Shown: in pieces, positions 52,221 to 60,395 of the stretch | How positions within the stretch are numbered: the first letter of the stretch is position 1 | How the letters are laid out: the number at the start of each line of letters is the position of its first letter | Origin: Paenirhizobium cremeum | GTDB taxonomy: Bacteria; Pseudomonadota; Alphaproteobacteria; Rhizobiales; Rhizobiaceae | DNA length: 64,000 bases | Assembly: GCF_022884085.1 (NCBI RefSeq) | Contig: NZ_JAGGCS010000004.1 | Location: 176,599-240,598 of the forward strand | Reading direction: 5' to 3' | Made by a program: the position numbers and the translations under genes | Notes under the pieces: generated by a model | Told to the model about the DNA's origin: nothing | Seen by the model: only the letters and a program-made list of their open reading frames with translations | Database searches by the model: none

Positions 52221-53386
52221 CGATGACGATACAATTCTCGAACTACATGGCCGATGTGCTGGCGACCCGTCACCATCTCCACCAGTATCCGGAGATCGGC
52301 CTTTCCGAGTTCGATACATCGGATTACGTGGCAAAGCAGCTCGAGGCGCTTGGTTACGAGGTGCATCGCGGGCTGGCGAAAACCGGCGTCGTGGCGACCC
52401 TCAGAAACGGGACGAGCACGAAGAGCATCGGCATCCGCGCGGATTTCGATGCCCTGCCGATCCTCGAGGAGACGGGCGCGGCCTATGCCAGCAAGAACCC
52501 CGGTGTCATGCATGCCTGCGGTCACGACGGACATACCGCCATGCTGCTCGGCGCCGCGCGCATCCTTGCCGAGCGCCGCAATTTCGATGGCGTCGTGCAT
52601 CTGATCTTCCAGCCGGCCGAAGAGAATTTCGGCGGCGCCAGGATCATGATGGAGGACGGCCTGTTCGAGAAATTTCCCTGCGATGCCGTATTCGCGCTGC
52701 ATAACGACCCGACCATTCCCTTCGGCAAGTTCGCCCTGCGCGAAGGGCCGATCATGGCGGCGGTCGACGAATGCGTCATCACGGTCAACGGCCGCGGCGG
52801 CCATGGCGCGGAGCCGCAGGATACCGCCGACCCCATTGTCTGCGGTGCCTCGATCATCATGGCTTTACAGACCGTCGTCTCGCGCAACATCCACCCCATC
52901 GATCCGAGCGTCATTACGGTCGGGGCCTTTCATGCGGGTGCGGCGAGCAACGTCATTCCCGAACGGGCGGAAATGAAGCTTTCCATCCGCTCCTTCGACC
53001 CTAAGGTGCGCGACCAGCTCGAGGAGCGCATCCGCACCATTGCCGAGGGACAGGCCGCCAGCTACGGCATGAGCGTCACGCTCGACTACCAACGCGGCTA
53101 CAACGCCACGATCAATCACAAGGCGGAAACCGACTTCATCCGTGCGCTCGCCATCGATTTTGCCGGCGCCGACAAGGTCTACGACATGGACCGGCCGACC
53201 ATGGGCAGCGAGGATTTCGCCTACATGCTGGAGAAGCGGCCGGGCTGCTATTTCTTCCTCGGCACGCAGCGCACGCCCAACGACCCGCCGCTGCACCATC
53301 CACGTTACGACTTCAACGACGACATCCTGCCGGTCGGCACCAGCTTCTGGGTCGAACTGACGGAGAAGTGGCTGGCTGCGAAGTAG
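52217..53386 (+). CDS. M20-family amidohydrolase (aminoacylase/hippurate hydrolase type)
   Basis: A 389-residue zinc- or manganese-dependent hydrolase of the M20D family. Metal ligands can be placed at C101 and H103 (MHACGHDGHT), E135/E136 (QPAEE), H162 (ALHN) and the late histidine in LHHPRYDF. It has no signal peptide, so it acts in the cytoplasm. It overlaps the importer permease gene by four bases. In this context it may remove an acyl group from an imported N-acyl-arginine or a related conjugate, but family members also hydrolyse other amides. Confidence 0.88.
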   Translation: MTMTIQFSNYMADVLATRHHLHQYPEIGLSEFDTSDYVAKQLEALGYEVHRGLAKTGVVATLRNGTSTKSIGIRADFDALPILEETGAAYASKNPGVMHACGHDGHTAMLLGAARILAERRNFDGVVHLIFQPAEENFGGARIMMEDGLFEKFPCDAVFALHNDPTIPFGKFALREGPIMAAVDECVITVNGRGGHGAEPQDTADPIVCGASIIMALQTVVSRNIHPIDPSVITVGAFHAGAASNVIPERAEMKLSIRSFDPKVRDQLEERIRTIAEGQAASYGMSVTLDYQRGYNATINHKAETDFIRALAIDFAGADKVYDMDRPTMGSEDFAYMLEKRPGCYFFLGTQRTPNDPPLHHPRYDFNDDILPVGTSFWVELTEKWLAAK

Positions 53387-53395
53387 CGGCAAAAG

Positions 53396-53420
53396 GCCCC
53401 TCCCCAACCCTTGGAGGGGC
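53396..53420 (+). terminator. Hairpin after the amidohydrolase operon
   Basis: GCCCCTCC and GGAGGGGC form an eight-pair stem with a nine-base loop ten bases after the stop. No T run follows, so termination is uncertain. Confidence 0.4.
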
Positions 53421-53512
53421 TCGATCAACACCTGCTTCAATACAGCAAGGACCGGTGCACCATCTTGCTTGCCGGTCGCTCCTGCAGAAGCCTGACGAAG
53501 CATTGCCACGAA

Positions 53513-53560
53513 TGGTCTCCCCCCTTGTGGGAGAGATGGCCGGCAGGCCAGAGGGGTTGT
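53513..53560. repeat. Rhizobiales-type intergenic repeat fragment
   Basis: The stretch CTCCCCCCTTGTGGGAGAG, followed by ATGGCCGGCAGGCCAGAGGG, resembles a palindromic intergenic sequence that recurs widely in Rhizobiales genomes. It lies in the gap between the amidohydrolase and the RND pump. I recognise it from memory, and no second copy is in the window. Confidence 0.45.
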
Positions 53561-53600
53561 CATCCGATCTTGCGGAATCGGATGCACACAAGATCCGCTT

Positions 53601-56600
53601 TCAAGTCCGCAACACCCGGTAGATCGCCGGGATCACCAGCACGGTCAGAAGCGTCGAGGAGGCGAGGCCAAAGAGCAGCGAGATTGCCAACCCCTGGAAA
53701 ATGGGGTCGGTCAGGATCACCGCGGCACCGATCATGGCGGCGAGCGCCGTCAGCAGGATTGGCTTGAAGCGTATGGAGCCGGCTTCGATCAGGACCTCTG
53801 TTAGCGGGCGTTCGGGCGAAGCGGCATGGCGGATGAAATCCACCAGCAGGATCGAATTGCGCACGATAATGCCTGCCAGCGCGATGAACCCGATCATCGA
53901 GGTCGCGGTGAAGGGCGCATGGAACAGCCAGTGACCGCCGAGGATGCCGATGAAGGTCAGCGGGATCGGCGTCAGGATGACCAAAGGCAGTTTGAACGAG
54001 CCGAACTGGGCGACCACGAGGATGTAGATCCCGAGCAGCGCCACCATGAAGGCCGCCCCCATGTCGCGGAAGGTGACCCAGGTCACTTCCCACTCGCCGT
54101 CCCACAGAAGCACGGACTTGCTTTCATCTGCCGGCTGGCCATGAAGAGCGACGTCCGGCTTTTCGAGGCCGGTCCAATCCTGCTTGTCCAGCGCATCCTG
54201 AACGGCGAGCATGCCATAGAGCGGTGCCTCGAAATCGCCGGCCAGCTCGGCTGTGACCATCTCGGCATAGCGGCCGTTGTGCCGGAAGATCGGGAATGAC
54301 GCCTTTTCCTCCGTGACGCGGATGACGTCGCCGAGTTCGACGACCGAGCGCGAACCCGGCAGCAGATTGGCAGGAATCGGCGTCGAGAGGAACTTTTCGT
54401 CGAGCACTTTCGCGCCCTTCGGCCGGCTGATGACGATCGGGATCGGCGCGCGGCCTTCCCCACGATGGGAATAGCCGATGGTCGTGGTGCCGTTCAGGAT
54501 CGACAACGTGTCGAAGACATCGTCTTCCGATACGCCGAAGAAATCGAGGTCGTCGGTCGAGATCGTCGCGCGCAGACGCGGGGAGGGCGTTCCGTAGCTA
54601 TCGTCGACATCGACGATGAAGGGCACGGACTGGAAGGCTTCCTTCACCTTGCCGGCGGTCGCACGGCGGGTGTCGGCGTCGGGGCCGTAGATCTCCGCCA
54701 GCAGTGTCGCCATGACAGGCGGTCCGGGCGGCGGTTCCACCACCTTCAGCACGGTTCCTTCCGGCATGGCAACCTCCGTCAGAAGCCGCTTGCGCAGGTC
54801 GAGCGCGATGTCATGGCTCGAACGGTCACGCTCGCCCTTCGGCGTCAGGTTGAGCTGCACGTCACCCATATAGGCGCTCGAACGCAGATAGGCGTGACGC
54901 ACCAGTCCGTTGAAGTTGAAGGGTGAGGCCGTTGCCGCGTGGGTCTGGACGCTGACGACCTCCGGCGTGGCAAGCGCGACCCTCGCCACATCTTGGGCCA
55001 CCGCATCGGTTGCCTCGACGGATGAACCTTCCGGCAGGTCGATCTGGACCTGCAGTTCCGATTTGTTGTCGAAGGGCAGGAGCTTCACCGTGACATGCTT
55101 CGTGTAGAAGAGCGAGAGGGAGCCGAGGGTTGCGACGCCGACGAGAAGGAGGAAGACCCAGCTTGCCCTTTTCGAGGCGAGGACCGGGCGGGCGACCGCG
55201 GCATAGCCATCGCCGAGCCTGCCGCCGGTGCCGTGAGCGGCGTCATGATGCAGCTTCGCTTTTCCGGCAATCTTCAACATCAGCCAGGGCGTGACCACGA
55301 CGGCGACGAAGAAGGAGAAGATCATCGCGGCCGAGGCGTTTGCCGGGATCGGGCTCATATACGGACCCATCATGCCGGAAACGAACATCATCGGCAGAAG
55401 GGCGGCAACCACGGTGAGCGTGGCCACAATGGTCGGATTGCCGACTTCGGCAACGGCGTCGATGGCCGCTTGACGGCGATCCTTGCCGTCGTTGAAACCC
55501 CAGTGCCTCGCGATGTTTTCGATGACGACGATGGCGTCGTCGACAAGAATGCCGATCGAGAAGATCAGGGCAAAGAGCGAGACGCGGTTCAGCGTGTAGC
55601 CCATCAGGTTCGCAGCAAAGAGGGTAAGCAAGATCGTCATCGGGATGACGATCGCGACAACGACGGCCTCGCGGCGACCGATGGCGACCCAAACGAGCGC
55701 GATAATGGAAAGCGTCGCCAATCCGAGATGAAAGAGCAGTTCGTTGGCCTTCTCGTTGGCGGTTTCGCCGTAATTGCGGGTGACCTCGACCGACATGCTG
55801 TCCGGGATCAGCTTGCCCTTCAGTTCCTCGACACGGTGGAGGATCTCTTCGGAAACGACGACGGCGTTGGCGCCGGCGCGCTTGGCAAGCGCCAAGGTGA
55901 CGGCCGGCACACGCTTCATGTCGCCGCTCTCGCCCCGCGTAACGGTCGAGGTGCGGGCTTCTTCCGTATCGGTGACGAAAGAAACGTCCGCGACATCGCG
56001 TACATATACGGGGCGGTTGTCACGGGTGGTCAGCAACAGGTTGCCGATCTCGGTGGGCGTAGAGAGGGTTTCTCCTGCAACGACGTTGATCTGCCGGCCG
56101 TCGTTCCTGATCTCTCCGGTCGGGAAGGCGCGGTTGGCCGCCGTGACCTTTGAGGAAAGCTGCTGCAGCGTTACCCCGTTGAGCGCCAGTTTTTCGGGAT
56201 CAGGCGCGATACGAATGGCGTCGCCCGTCTCCCCGACGAGGTAACTGAGGCCGACGTCGTCGATCTTTGCCATTTCGACGCGCAGTTCGCGGGCGATGCG
56301 GGTGATCGCGGTGTCATCGACGCCGGCACCCTTGTCTTCGGAGGGCGTCAGCGTCAGCGAAACGATCGCCACATCGTCGATGGTGCGCCCGACGACCAGC
56401 GGTTCGGGAATGCCGACCGGGATCGAGCCCATATTGGCGCGGATCTTGTCGTGGACGCGCAAAACCGCGCTGTCTCCGGAGGTTCCGACGATGAAGCGCG
56501 CGGTGACCACTGCCTTGTCATCATAGGTCGTGCTGTAGACGTGTTCGACGTCATTGATACCCTTGACGATAGTCTCCAGTGGCTCGGTGACGAGCTTGAC

Positions 56601-56801
56601 CGCGTCTTCCGCCTTCAGTCCGTCGGCCTGCACGATGATATCGACCATCGGCACGGAGATTTGCGGCTCCTCCTCGCGCGGCAGCGTCATCAGCGCGACA
56701 AGGCCGAGCGCCAGCGCGGCAAGCAGAAAAAGCGGGGTAAGCGGCGAGGTGATGAAGCTTTTCGTCAGGCCGCCGGCAATACCAAGACCGGGAATCTTCA
56801 T
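53601..56801 (-). CDS. RND efflux transporter permease
   Basis: A 1066-residue inner-membrane pump of the RND superfamily with the usual twelve helices and two large periplasmic loops. The helix-4 motif GILVDDAIVVIENI contains the paired aspartates that relay protons. The N-terminal LPREEEPQISVPMVDI is typical of the subgroup often annotated as AcrB/HAE-like. Its start overlaps the adaptor stop (ATGA). No outer-membrane factor is encoded here, so it must share one elsewhere. The substrate is unknown. Confidence 0.92.
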   Translation of the reverse strand: MKIPGLGIAGGLTKSFITSPLTPLFLLAALALGLVALMTLPREEEPQISVPMVDIIVQADGLKAEDAVKLVTEPLETIVKGINDVEHVYSTTYDDKAVVTARFIVGTSGDSAVLRVHDKIRANMGSIPVGIPEPLVVGRTIDDVAIVSLTLTPSEDKGAGVDDTAITRIARELRVEMAKIDDVGLSYLVGETGDAIRIAPDPEKLALNGVTLQQLSSKVTAANRAFPTGEIRNDGRQINVVAGETLSTPTEIGNLLLTTRDNRPVYVRDVADVSFVTDTEEARTSTVTRGESGDMKRVPAVTLALAKRAGANAVVVSEEILHRVEELKGKLIPDSMSVEVTRNYGETANEKANELLFHLGLATLSIIALVWVAIGRREAVVVAIVIPMTILLTLFAANLMGYTLNRVSLFALIFSIGILVDDAIVVIENIARHWGFNDGKDRRQAAIDAVAEVGNPTIVATLTVVAALLPMMFVSGMMGPYMSPIPANASAAMIFSFFVAVVVTPWLMLKIAGKAKLHHDAAHGTGGRLGDGYAAVARPVLASKRASWVFLLLVGVATLGSLSLFYTKHVTVKLLPFDNKSELQVQIDLPEGSSVEATDAVAQDVARVALATPEVVSVQTHAATASPFNFNGLVRHAYLRSSAYMGDVQLNLTPKGERDRSSHDIALDLRKRLLTEVAMPEGTVLKVVEPPPGPPVMATLLAEIYGPDADTRRATAGKVKEAFQSVPFIVDVDDSYGTPSPRLRATISTDDLDFFGVSEDDVFDTLSILNGTTTIGYSHRGEGRAPIPIVISRPKGAKVLDEKFLSTPIPANLLPGSRSVVELGDVIRVTEEKASFPIFRHNGRYAEMVTAELAGDFEAPLYGMLAVQDALDKQDWTGLEKPDVALHGQPADESKSVLLWDGEWEVTWVTFRDMGAAFMVALLGIYILVVAQFGSFKLPLVILTPIPLTFIGILGGHWLFHAPFTATSMIGFIALAGIIVRNSILLVDFIRHAASPERPLTEVLIEAGSIRFKPILLTALAAMIGAAVILTDPIFQGLAISLLFGLASSTLLTVLVIPAIYRVLRT

Positions 56802-57781
56802 GGCAATACGATCTCGTCGCCGGCGGAAAGGCCGGTCAGGATTTCAGTCATCGGCTGGCCGTCGATCCGGATCGGTTTCGCGGTCACGACAGCGCGCTCG
56901 GCCGTCCCCTCGCCGGCCCTGATGGTGACATAGTCGACGCCGTAGCGGTTCTTCAGCGCGGTTCGCGGCAGGAAGAGCGCGTTGCGTTCGCCAACCGGCA
57001 CCCGCACGAGGACACGCTTGTTGACGAAGGAGGTCGGCAGATCGCTGACTTCGACATCGGCGATGACCCGGCCGTTGTCGATCTCCGGATAGATCTTGGC
57101 CAGGCGCCCCTTGTTTTCATGGCCGTTGCCGCTGTCGATCTCGATCGAAGCGCCTTCCTCAAGAAGGTCGGCATGGCGTTCGGGGATGGCGAGGCGCAGG
57201 TAAAAGCCGCCGCCGCCGATCGTGGCAACGGTCTCGCCGGCCATGACGACGGCATCTCTGGTGACGGGAACGGTCAGGACCTTGCCGGCGGTCGGAGCGA
57301 GGACGTCGCCCTCCTTGCCCTGCTCTATGTAGACAGACCGCTGCGCTTCGGCGGCTGCGATTTGGTTGCGCACGACATCGACCTGCGTGCGCAGGGCATC
57401 GAGCCGCTGGGCAGTGGTCACCCCACGCTTGATAAGTTCCTCGCCGCGGCTCAGTTCCGACTGGGCGTTGTCCAGCGATGCCTTCAACCCAAGGAGCTGG
57501 GCATCGATCGCGGCGATCTGGAAGTCGATCTTATCGTCCTTGACCGTGGCGATCACGTCACCCGTACCGACGCTGTCGCCCTCCGTGACCTTGAGGTCGA
57601 CAACGGTTCCGCCGATGCGCGCGCGGGCAGCTACGCTGTTGCGGGCCTCCACGCGGCCATAGACCGCCTTCCATTCCGGGACCGGCATCGGCTGAAGTTG
57701 AAGGGTTTCGGCGTGCAGCGCGCTGGTCGCCATGAGTGCAAGGGTGAACGCCGTAAGGCGGGCAAGCGGCTGGACAGTCAT
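56798..57781 (-). CDS. RND efflux periplasmic adaptor subunit
   Basis: A 327-residue membrane-fusion protein. An N-terminal signal peptide (about residues 1-24) precedes a lipoyl/barrel-sandwich region, a coiled-coil hairpin (about residues 85-155) and beta-barrel domains. It links the inner-membrane pump to an outer-membrane channel. GAGGAACGG precedes the ATG. It lies 25 bases after the DUF2892 gene and overlaps the pump gene, so all three form one operon. Confidence 0.9.
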   Translation of the reverse strand: MTVQPLARLTAFTLALMATSALHAETLQLQPMPVPEWKAVYGRVEARNSVAARARIGGTVVDLKVTEGDSVGTGDVIATVKDDKIDFQIAAIDAQLLGLKASLDNAQSELSRGEELIKRGVTTAQRLDALRTQVDVVRNQIAAAEAQRSVYIEQGKEGDVLAPTAGKVLTVPVTRDAVVMAGETVATIGGGGFYLRLAIPERHADLLEEGASIEIDSGNGHENKGRLAKIYPEIDNGRVIADVEVSDLPTSFVNKRVLVRVPVGERNALFLPRTALKNRYGVDYVTIRAGEGTAERAVVTAKPIRIDGQPMTEILTGLSAGDEIVLP

Positions 57782-57806
57782 GGTGCCGTTCCTCGTGGCA
57801 GGTGAA

Positions 57807-58007
57807 TCAGAATGCCGTTCCCGGGCGGATGCCGAGCTTCTTGAAGATCGTCGCGGCCGGGCAGAAGCCGGTAAAGGCGGATTGCAGCAGGTTGGCGCCG
57901 ATAAAAACGGTAAACCAGACGAACAGCGGATGCACGAAGACCGTCAGGGCGACGGAAAGAAGGACCATCACACCGGCAAAAGCCAGAACCATGCGATCGA
58001 GAGACAT
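57807..58007 (-). CDS. DUF2892-family small membrane protein
   Basis: A 66-residue protein with two hydrophobic helices (about residues 6-24 and 27-45) and the motif TGFCPAATIFKKLG, which marks DUF2892, the membrane domain seen in YgaP-like rhodanese proteins. The ATG at 58007 follows GGAGGTTG; upstream in-frame codons belong to the operator. It is the first gene of the RND operon. The single conserved cysteine and the family link to sulfur proteins hint at thiol or sulfide stress, but this is inference. Confidence 0.85.
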   Translation of the reverse strand: MSLDRMVLAFAGVMVLLSVALTVFVHPLFVWFTVFIGANLLQSAFTGFCPAATIFKKLGIRPGTAF

Positions 58008-58030
58008 TTCAACCTCCGGGAAAATACATA

Positions 58031-58067
58031 CATATATTCGTATATATGATGATTTATATTCTATCAA
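58031..58067 (-). promoter_or_regulatory. AT-rich palindromic operator at the RND operon promoter
   Basis: CATATAT-N4-ATATATG (58031-58048) is an 18-base palindrome just upstream of the ribosome site of the DUF2892 gene. On the minus strand TTGATA (58067-58062) lies 17 bases before TATACG (58044-58039), so the palindrome covers the likely -10. The shape is reminiscent of operators of ArsR/SmtB-type repressors. No such regulator is in the window. Confidence 0.6.
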
Positions 58068-58111
58068 GTGCTATTTCGCGGAGGGAGGTCGGCGGAGGAG
58101 AGGAGAGATTT

Positions 58112-58975
58112 CTAGCTCCTGGCCGTCAGCCGCTCGCTGAAAACGATAATCAGGCCAGCGCTGCAGATCAGCGCGGCACCGATGAAGACGTTGGCGGCGG
58201 GGATATCGCCCCAGATTGCATAGCCCAGCACGAAGGCCCAGACGAGCGAGGTATATTCGAACGGCGCGAGAACGGAGATCGGAGCACGTCGCATACCTTC
58301 GAAAAAGGCGAGTTGGGCAACGCCGCCGATGATGCCGGTCGCCAGCGAGAGCGCAAGCTCGCCGGTAGTCGGCGTGTGCCAGACCTGCATCAGCATCCCT
58401 CCGGTCAGGACCAGGAAGAAGCTGTTCGTCACCGTCATCTGCACCAGCGAGCGGGCGCCCATGGCGGTGCGCCGCAGCAGAACGGTCGAAAACGCCCAGA
58501 GGCAGGCAGCCTGAAGGGCGAGATAGACCGGAAACGTGATCTTCATGCCGATGGGATTGCTGGCGATCAGAACACCGAGAAAGCCGACGATGACCGCGAT
58601 CCAGCGCGGTGGTGTCACCCGTTCCTTGAGGATCGGGACGGCAAGCAGGGTCGCAACCACCGGAGCGGCATAGTAGAGCGTCTGCAAGGCCGCAAGCTGC
58701 ATGCTCTTTGCCGCGTTGTAATAGGAGAGCCAGGCGGTCAGAAGCAGCACGCTGCGGATCATCATCGGCTTCACGACCGGAGACGACAAAGTTTCGCGAA
58801 CGAGGGAAGGGCCGCCGAAAATCAGGCAGCCGACGAGGATTGTGGCGCTGCGGAAGAAGAGGATCTGCCAGACCGCCGTGGTTTCCACGAGGATCTTGAT
58901 GGTGCCATCGTGCAGGGTGAACAGGAAATAGGAAAGGCTGGTCAGCAGGATGCCGATGCCGACGGAGGTTTTCAC
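58112..58975 (-). CDS. EamA-domain (DMT superfamily) transporter
   Basis: A 287-residue membrane protein with ten hydrophobic segments arranged as two EamA repeats (about residues 5-140 and 150-285). Such proteins usually export amino acids or small metabolites. APFEYTSLVWAFVLGY near residue 237 is typical of the second repeat. It is upstream of the RND operon on the same strand, but the palindrome-promoter separates them. The substrate is unknown. Confidence 0.9.
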   Translation of the reverse strand: MKTSVGIGILLTSLSYFLFTLHDGTIKILVETTAVWQILFFRSATILVGCLIFGGPSLVRETLSSPVVKPMMIRSVLLLTAWLSYYNAAKSMQLAALQTLYYAAPVVATLLAVPILKERVTPPRWIAVIVGFLGVLIASNPIGMKITFPVYLALQAACLWAFSTVLLRRTAMGARSLVQMTVTNSFFLVLTGGMLMQVWHTPTTGELALSLATGIIGGVAQLAFFEGMRRAPISVLAPFEYTSLVWAFVLGYAIWGDIPAANVFIGAALICSAGLIIVFSERLTARS

Positions 58976-59188
58976 TCTTGCACCTGTAGCGGATCTTTAG
59001 GGAAACGACGGGCGCGGGCGCGCCGGCCGGAGGAAGCGATCCACATCTTTCCCGTTACGAACTGCGTGTCAATCGGGATGAATTCGCCCATGTCGCAAAG
59101 ACACAAATCGTGAAAAGAAGAGGCCAACTCGGCCGTTGTGAATTCAATCGATTTAAATAGAGTCGCGCCGAGGCGAAGGGAGACCGCT

Positions 59189-60382
59189 ATGGTGGAGATT
59201 GTCAAAGAAGCTGCCGCACCGGATGCAGGTGGATGCATGATTACCCGCTCTCGGGCGGCGGTTTCGGTGCTGTTCTTTCTCAACGGGCTGATGATGGGTG
59301 CTTGGGCGCCGAAGATCCCCATCTTCGCATCGGCGTTACAGCTCAGCGAGGCGGGCCTCGGCGTCATGCTGTTCGTTTTCGGTATCGGCTCTCTTCTTCT
59401 CATGCCGATTGCCGGCGTGCAGATCGCCCGGTACGGCTCGAGCCGCGTCGTTCAGGTCGTCGCGTTCTTCTTCCTGCCGACAATCGTCGGGCTGACGCTC
59501 GTTCATTCCGTCTGGGCGGGAGCCATTGCCATTTTCCTGTTCGGGGGCATCGGTGGTGCGATGGATGTTGCGATGAACGCAAACGCGGTCGAGGTCGAGC
59601 GGTCGATGCGCCGCTCCATCATGTCGTCCTGCCATGCGTTTTGGAGCCTGGGATGCCTAGTCGGTTCGGCAACCGGCGGGATTCTCATCGCAGTTCTAGG
59701 GCCTCTGGGCCACGCTCTGATCGTAGCGGGCGTAGGACTGGCTCTCTTCTTCATCATCCGGCCGATGATCTTCGCCGACACTCCGCATCCCTCGGAACAG
59801 CGGGAGCGCGCCCGTTTTCCGCTTTCGCCGCTGCCTTGGCTGATCGGCATCGTCGCACTGTTTTCGATGATTCCGGAAGGCTCCATTCTAGACTGGGGCG
59901 CGCTCTACCTGCGAGACGAACTCAACGCGCCGACCGCACTGTCCGGCTTCGCCTTTGCCGCTTTTTCTCTCGCCATGGCGGCAATGCGGTTTGCCGGCGA
60001 TCTGGTACGCGACCGGCTGGGTGCCGTCAGAACGCTGCGGATCTGTGCCGCCATATCCTTCGTCGGCCTCGTTATCGCCGGGCAGGCACCCGATGTGACG
60101 GTCGCACTGATCGGCTTCGGCATTGCAGGCATCGGCATTTCCAACATGGTGCCGATCGCCTTTTCGGCCGGCGGCAATATTCCCGGACTTGCCCCTGGGA
60201 TCGGGCTTTCGGTTGTCACCTCGCTCGGTTATTCGGGTATCCTGTTTGCGCCGTCGGTGATCGGCTTCATCGCCGAATACACATCGCTTTCGACCGTCTA
60301 TACCGGAGCATCCCTGCTGACCCTTGTGGTATTGGCATTATCGGGCCTCGCCCGGCATGCCGACAGCGTTCGGGGACACTGA
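59189..60382 (+). CDS. Major facilitator superfamily transporter
   Basis: A 397-residue permease with about twelve hydrophobic segments in two halves. The opening RAAVSVLFFLNGLMMGAWAPK and the GGAMDVAMNANAVEVE block place it in a group of MFS proteins resembling YbjJ and sugar or drug transporters of unknown substrate. The ATG at 59189 has a good ribosome site (AAGGGAG); a GTG at 59138 would add 17 residues without one. It converges on the molybdenum hydroxylase operon with 13 bases between stops. Confidence 0.88.
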   Translation: MVEIVKEAAAPDAGGCMITRSRAAVSVLFFLNGLMMGAWAPKIPIFASALQLSEAGLGVMLFVFGIGSLLLMPIAGVQIARYGSSRVVQVVAFFFLPTIVGLTLVHSVWAGAIAIFLFGGIGGAMDVAMNANAVEVERSMRRSIMSSCHAFWSLGCLVGSATGGILIAVLGPLGHALIVAGVGLALFFIIRPMIFADTPHPSEQRERARFPLSPLPWLIGIVALFSMIPEGSILDWGALYLRDELNAPTALSGFAFAAFSLAMAAMRFAGDLVRDRLGAVRTLRICAAISFVGLVIAGQAPDVTVALIGFGIAGIGISNMVPIAFSAGGNIPGLAPGIGLSVVTSLGYSGILFAPSVIGFIAEYTSLSTVYTGASLLTLVVLALSGLARHADSVRGH

Positions 60383-60395
60383 CGGCCTCGACCGG

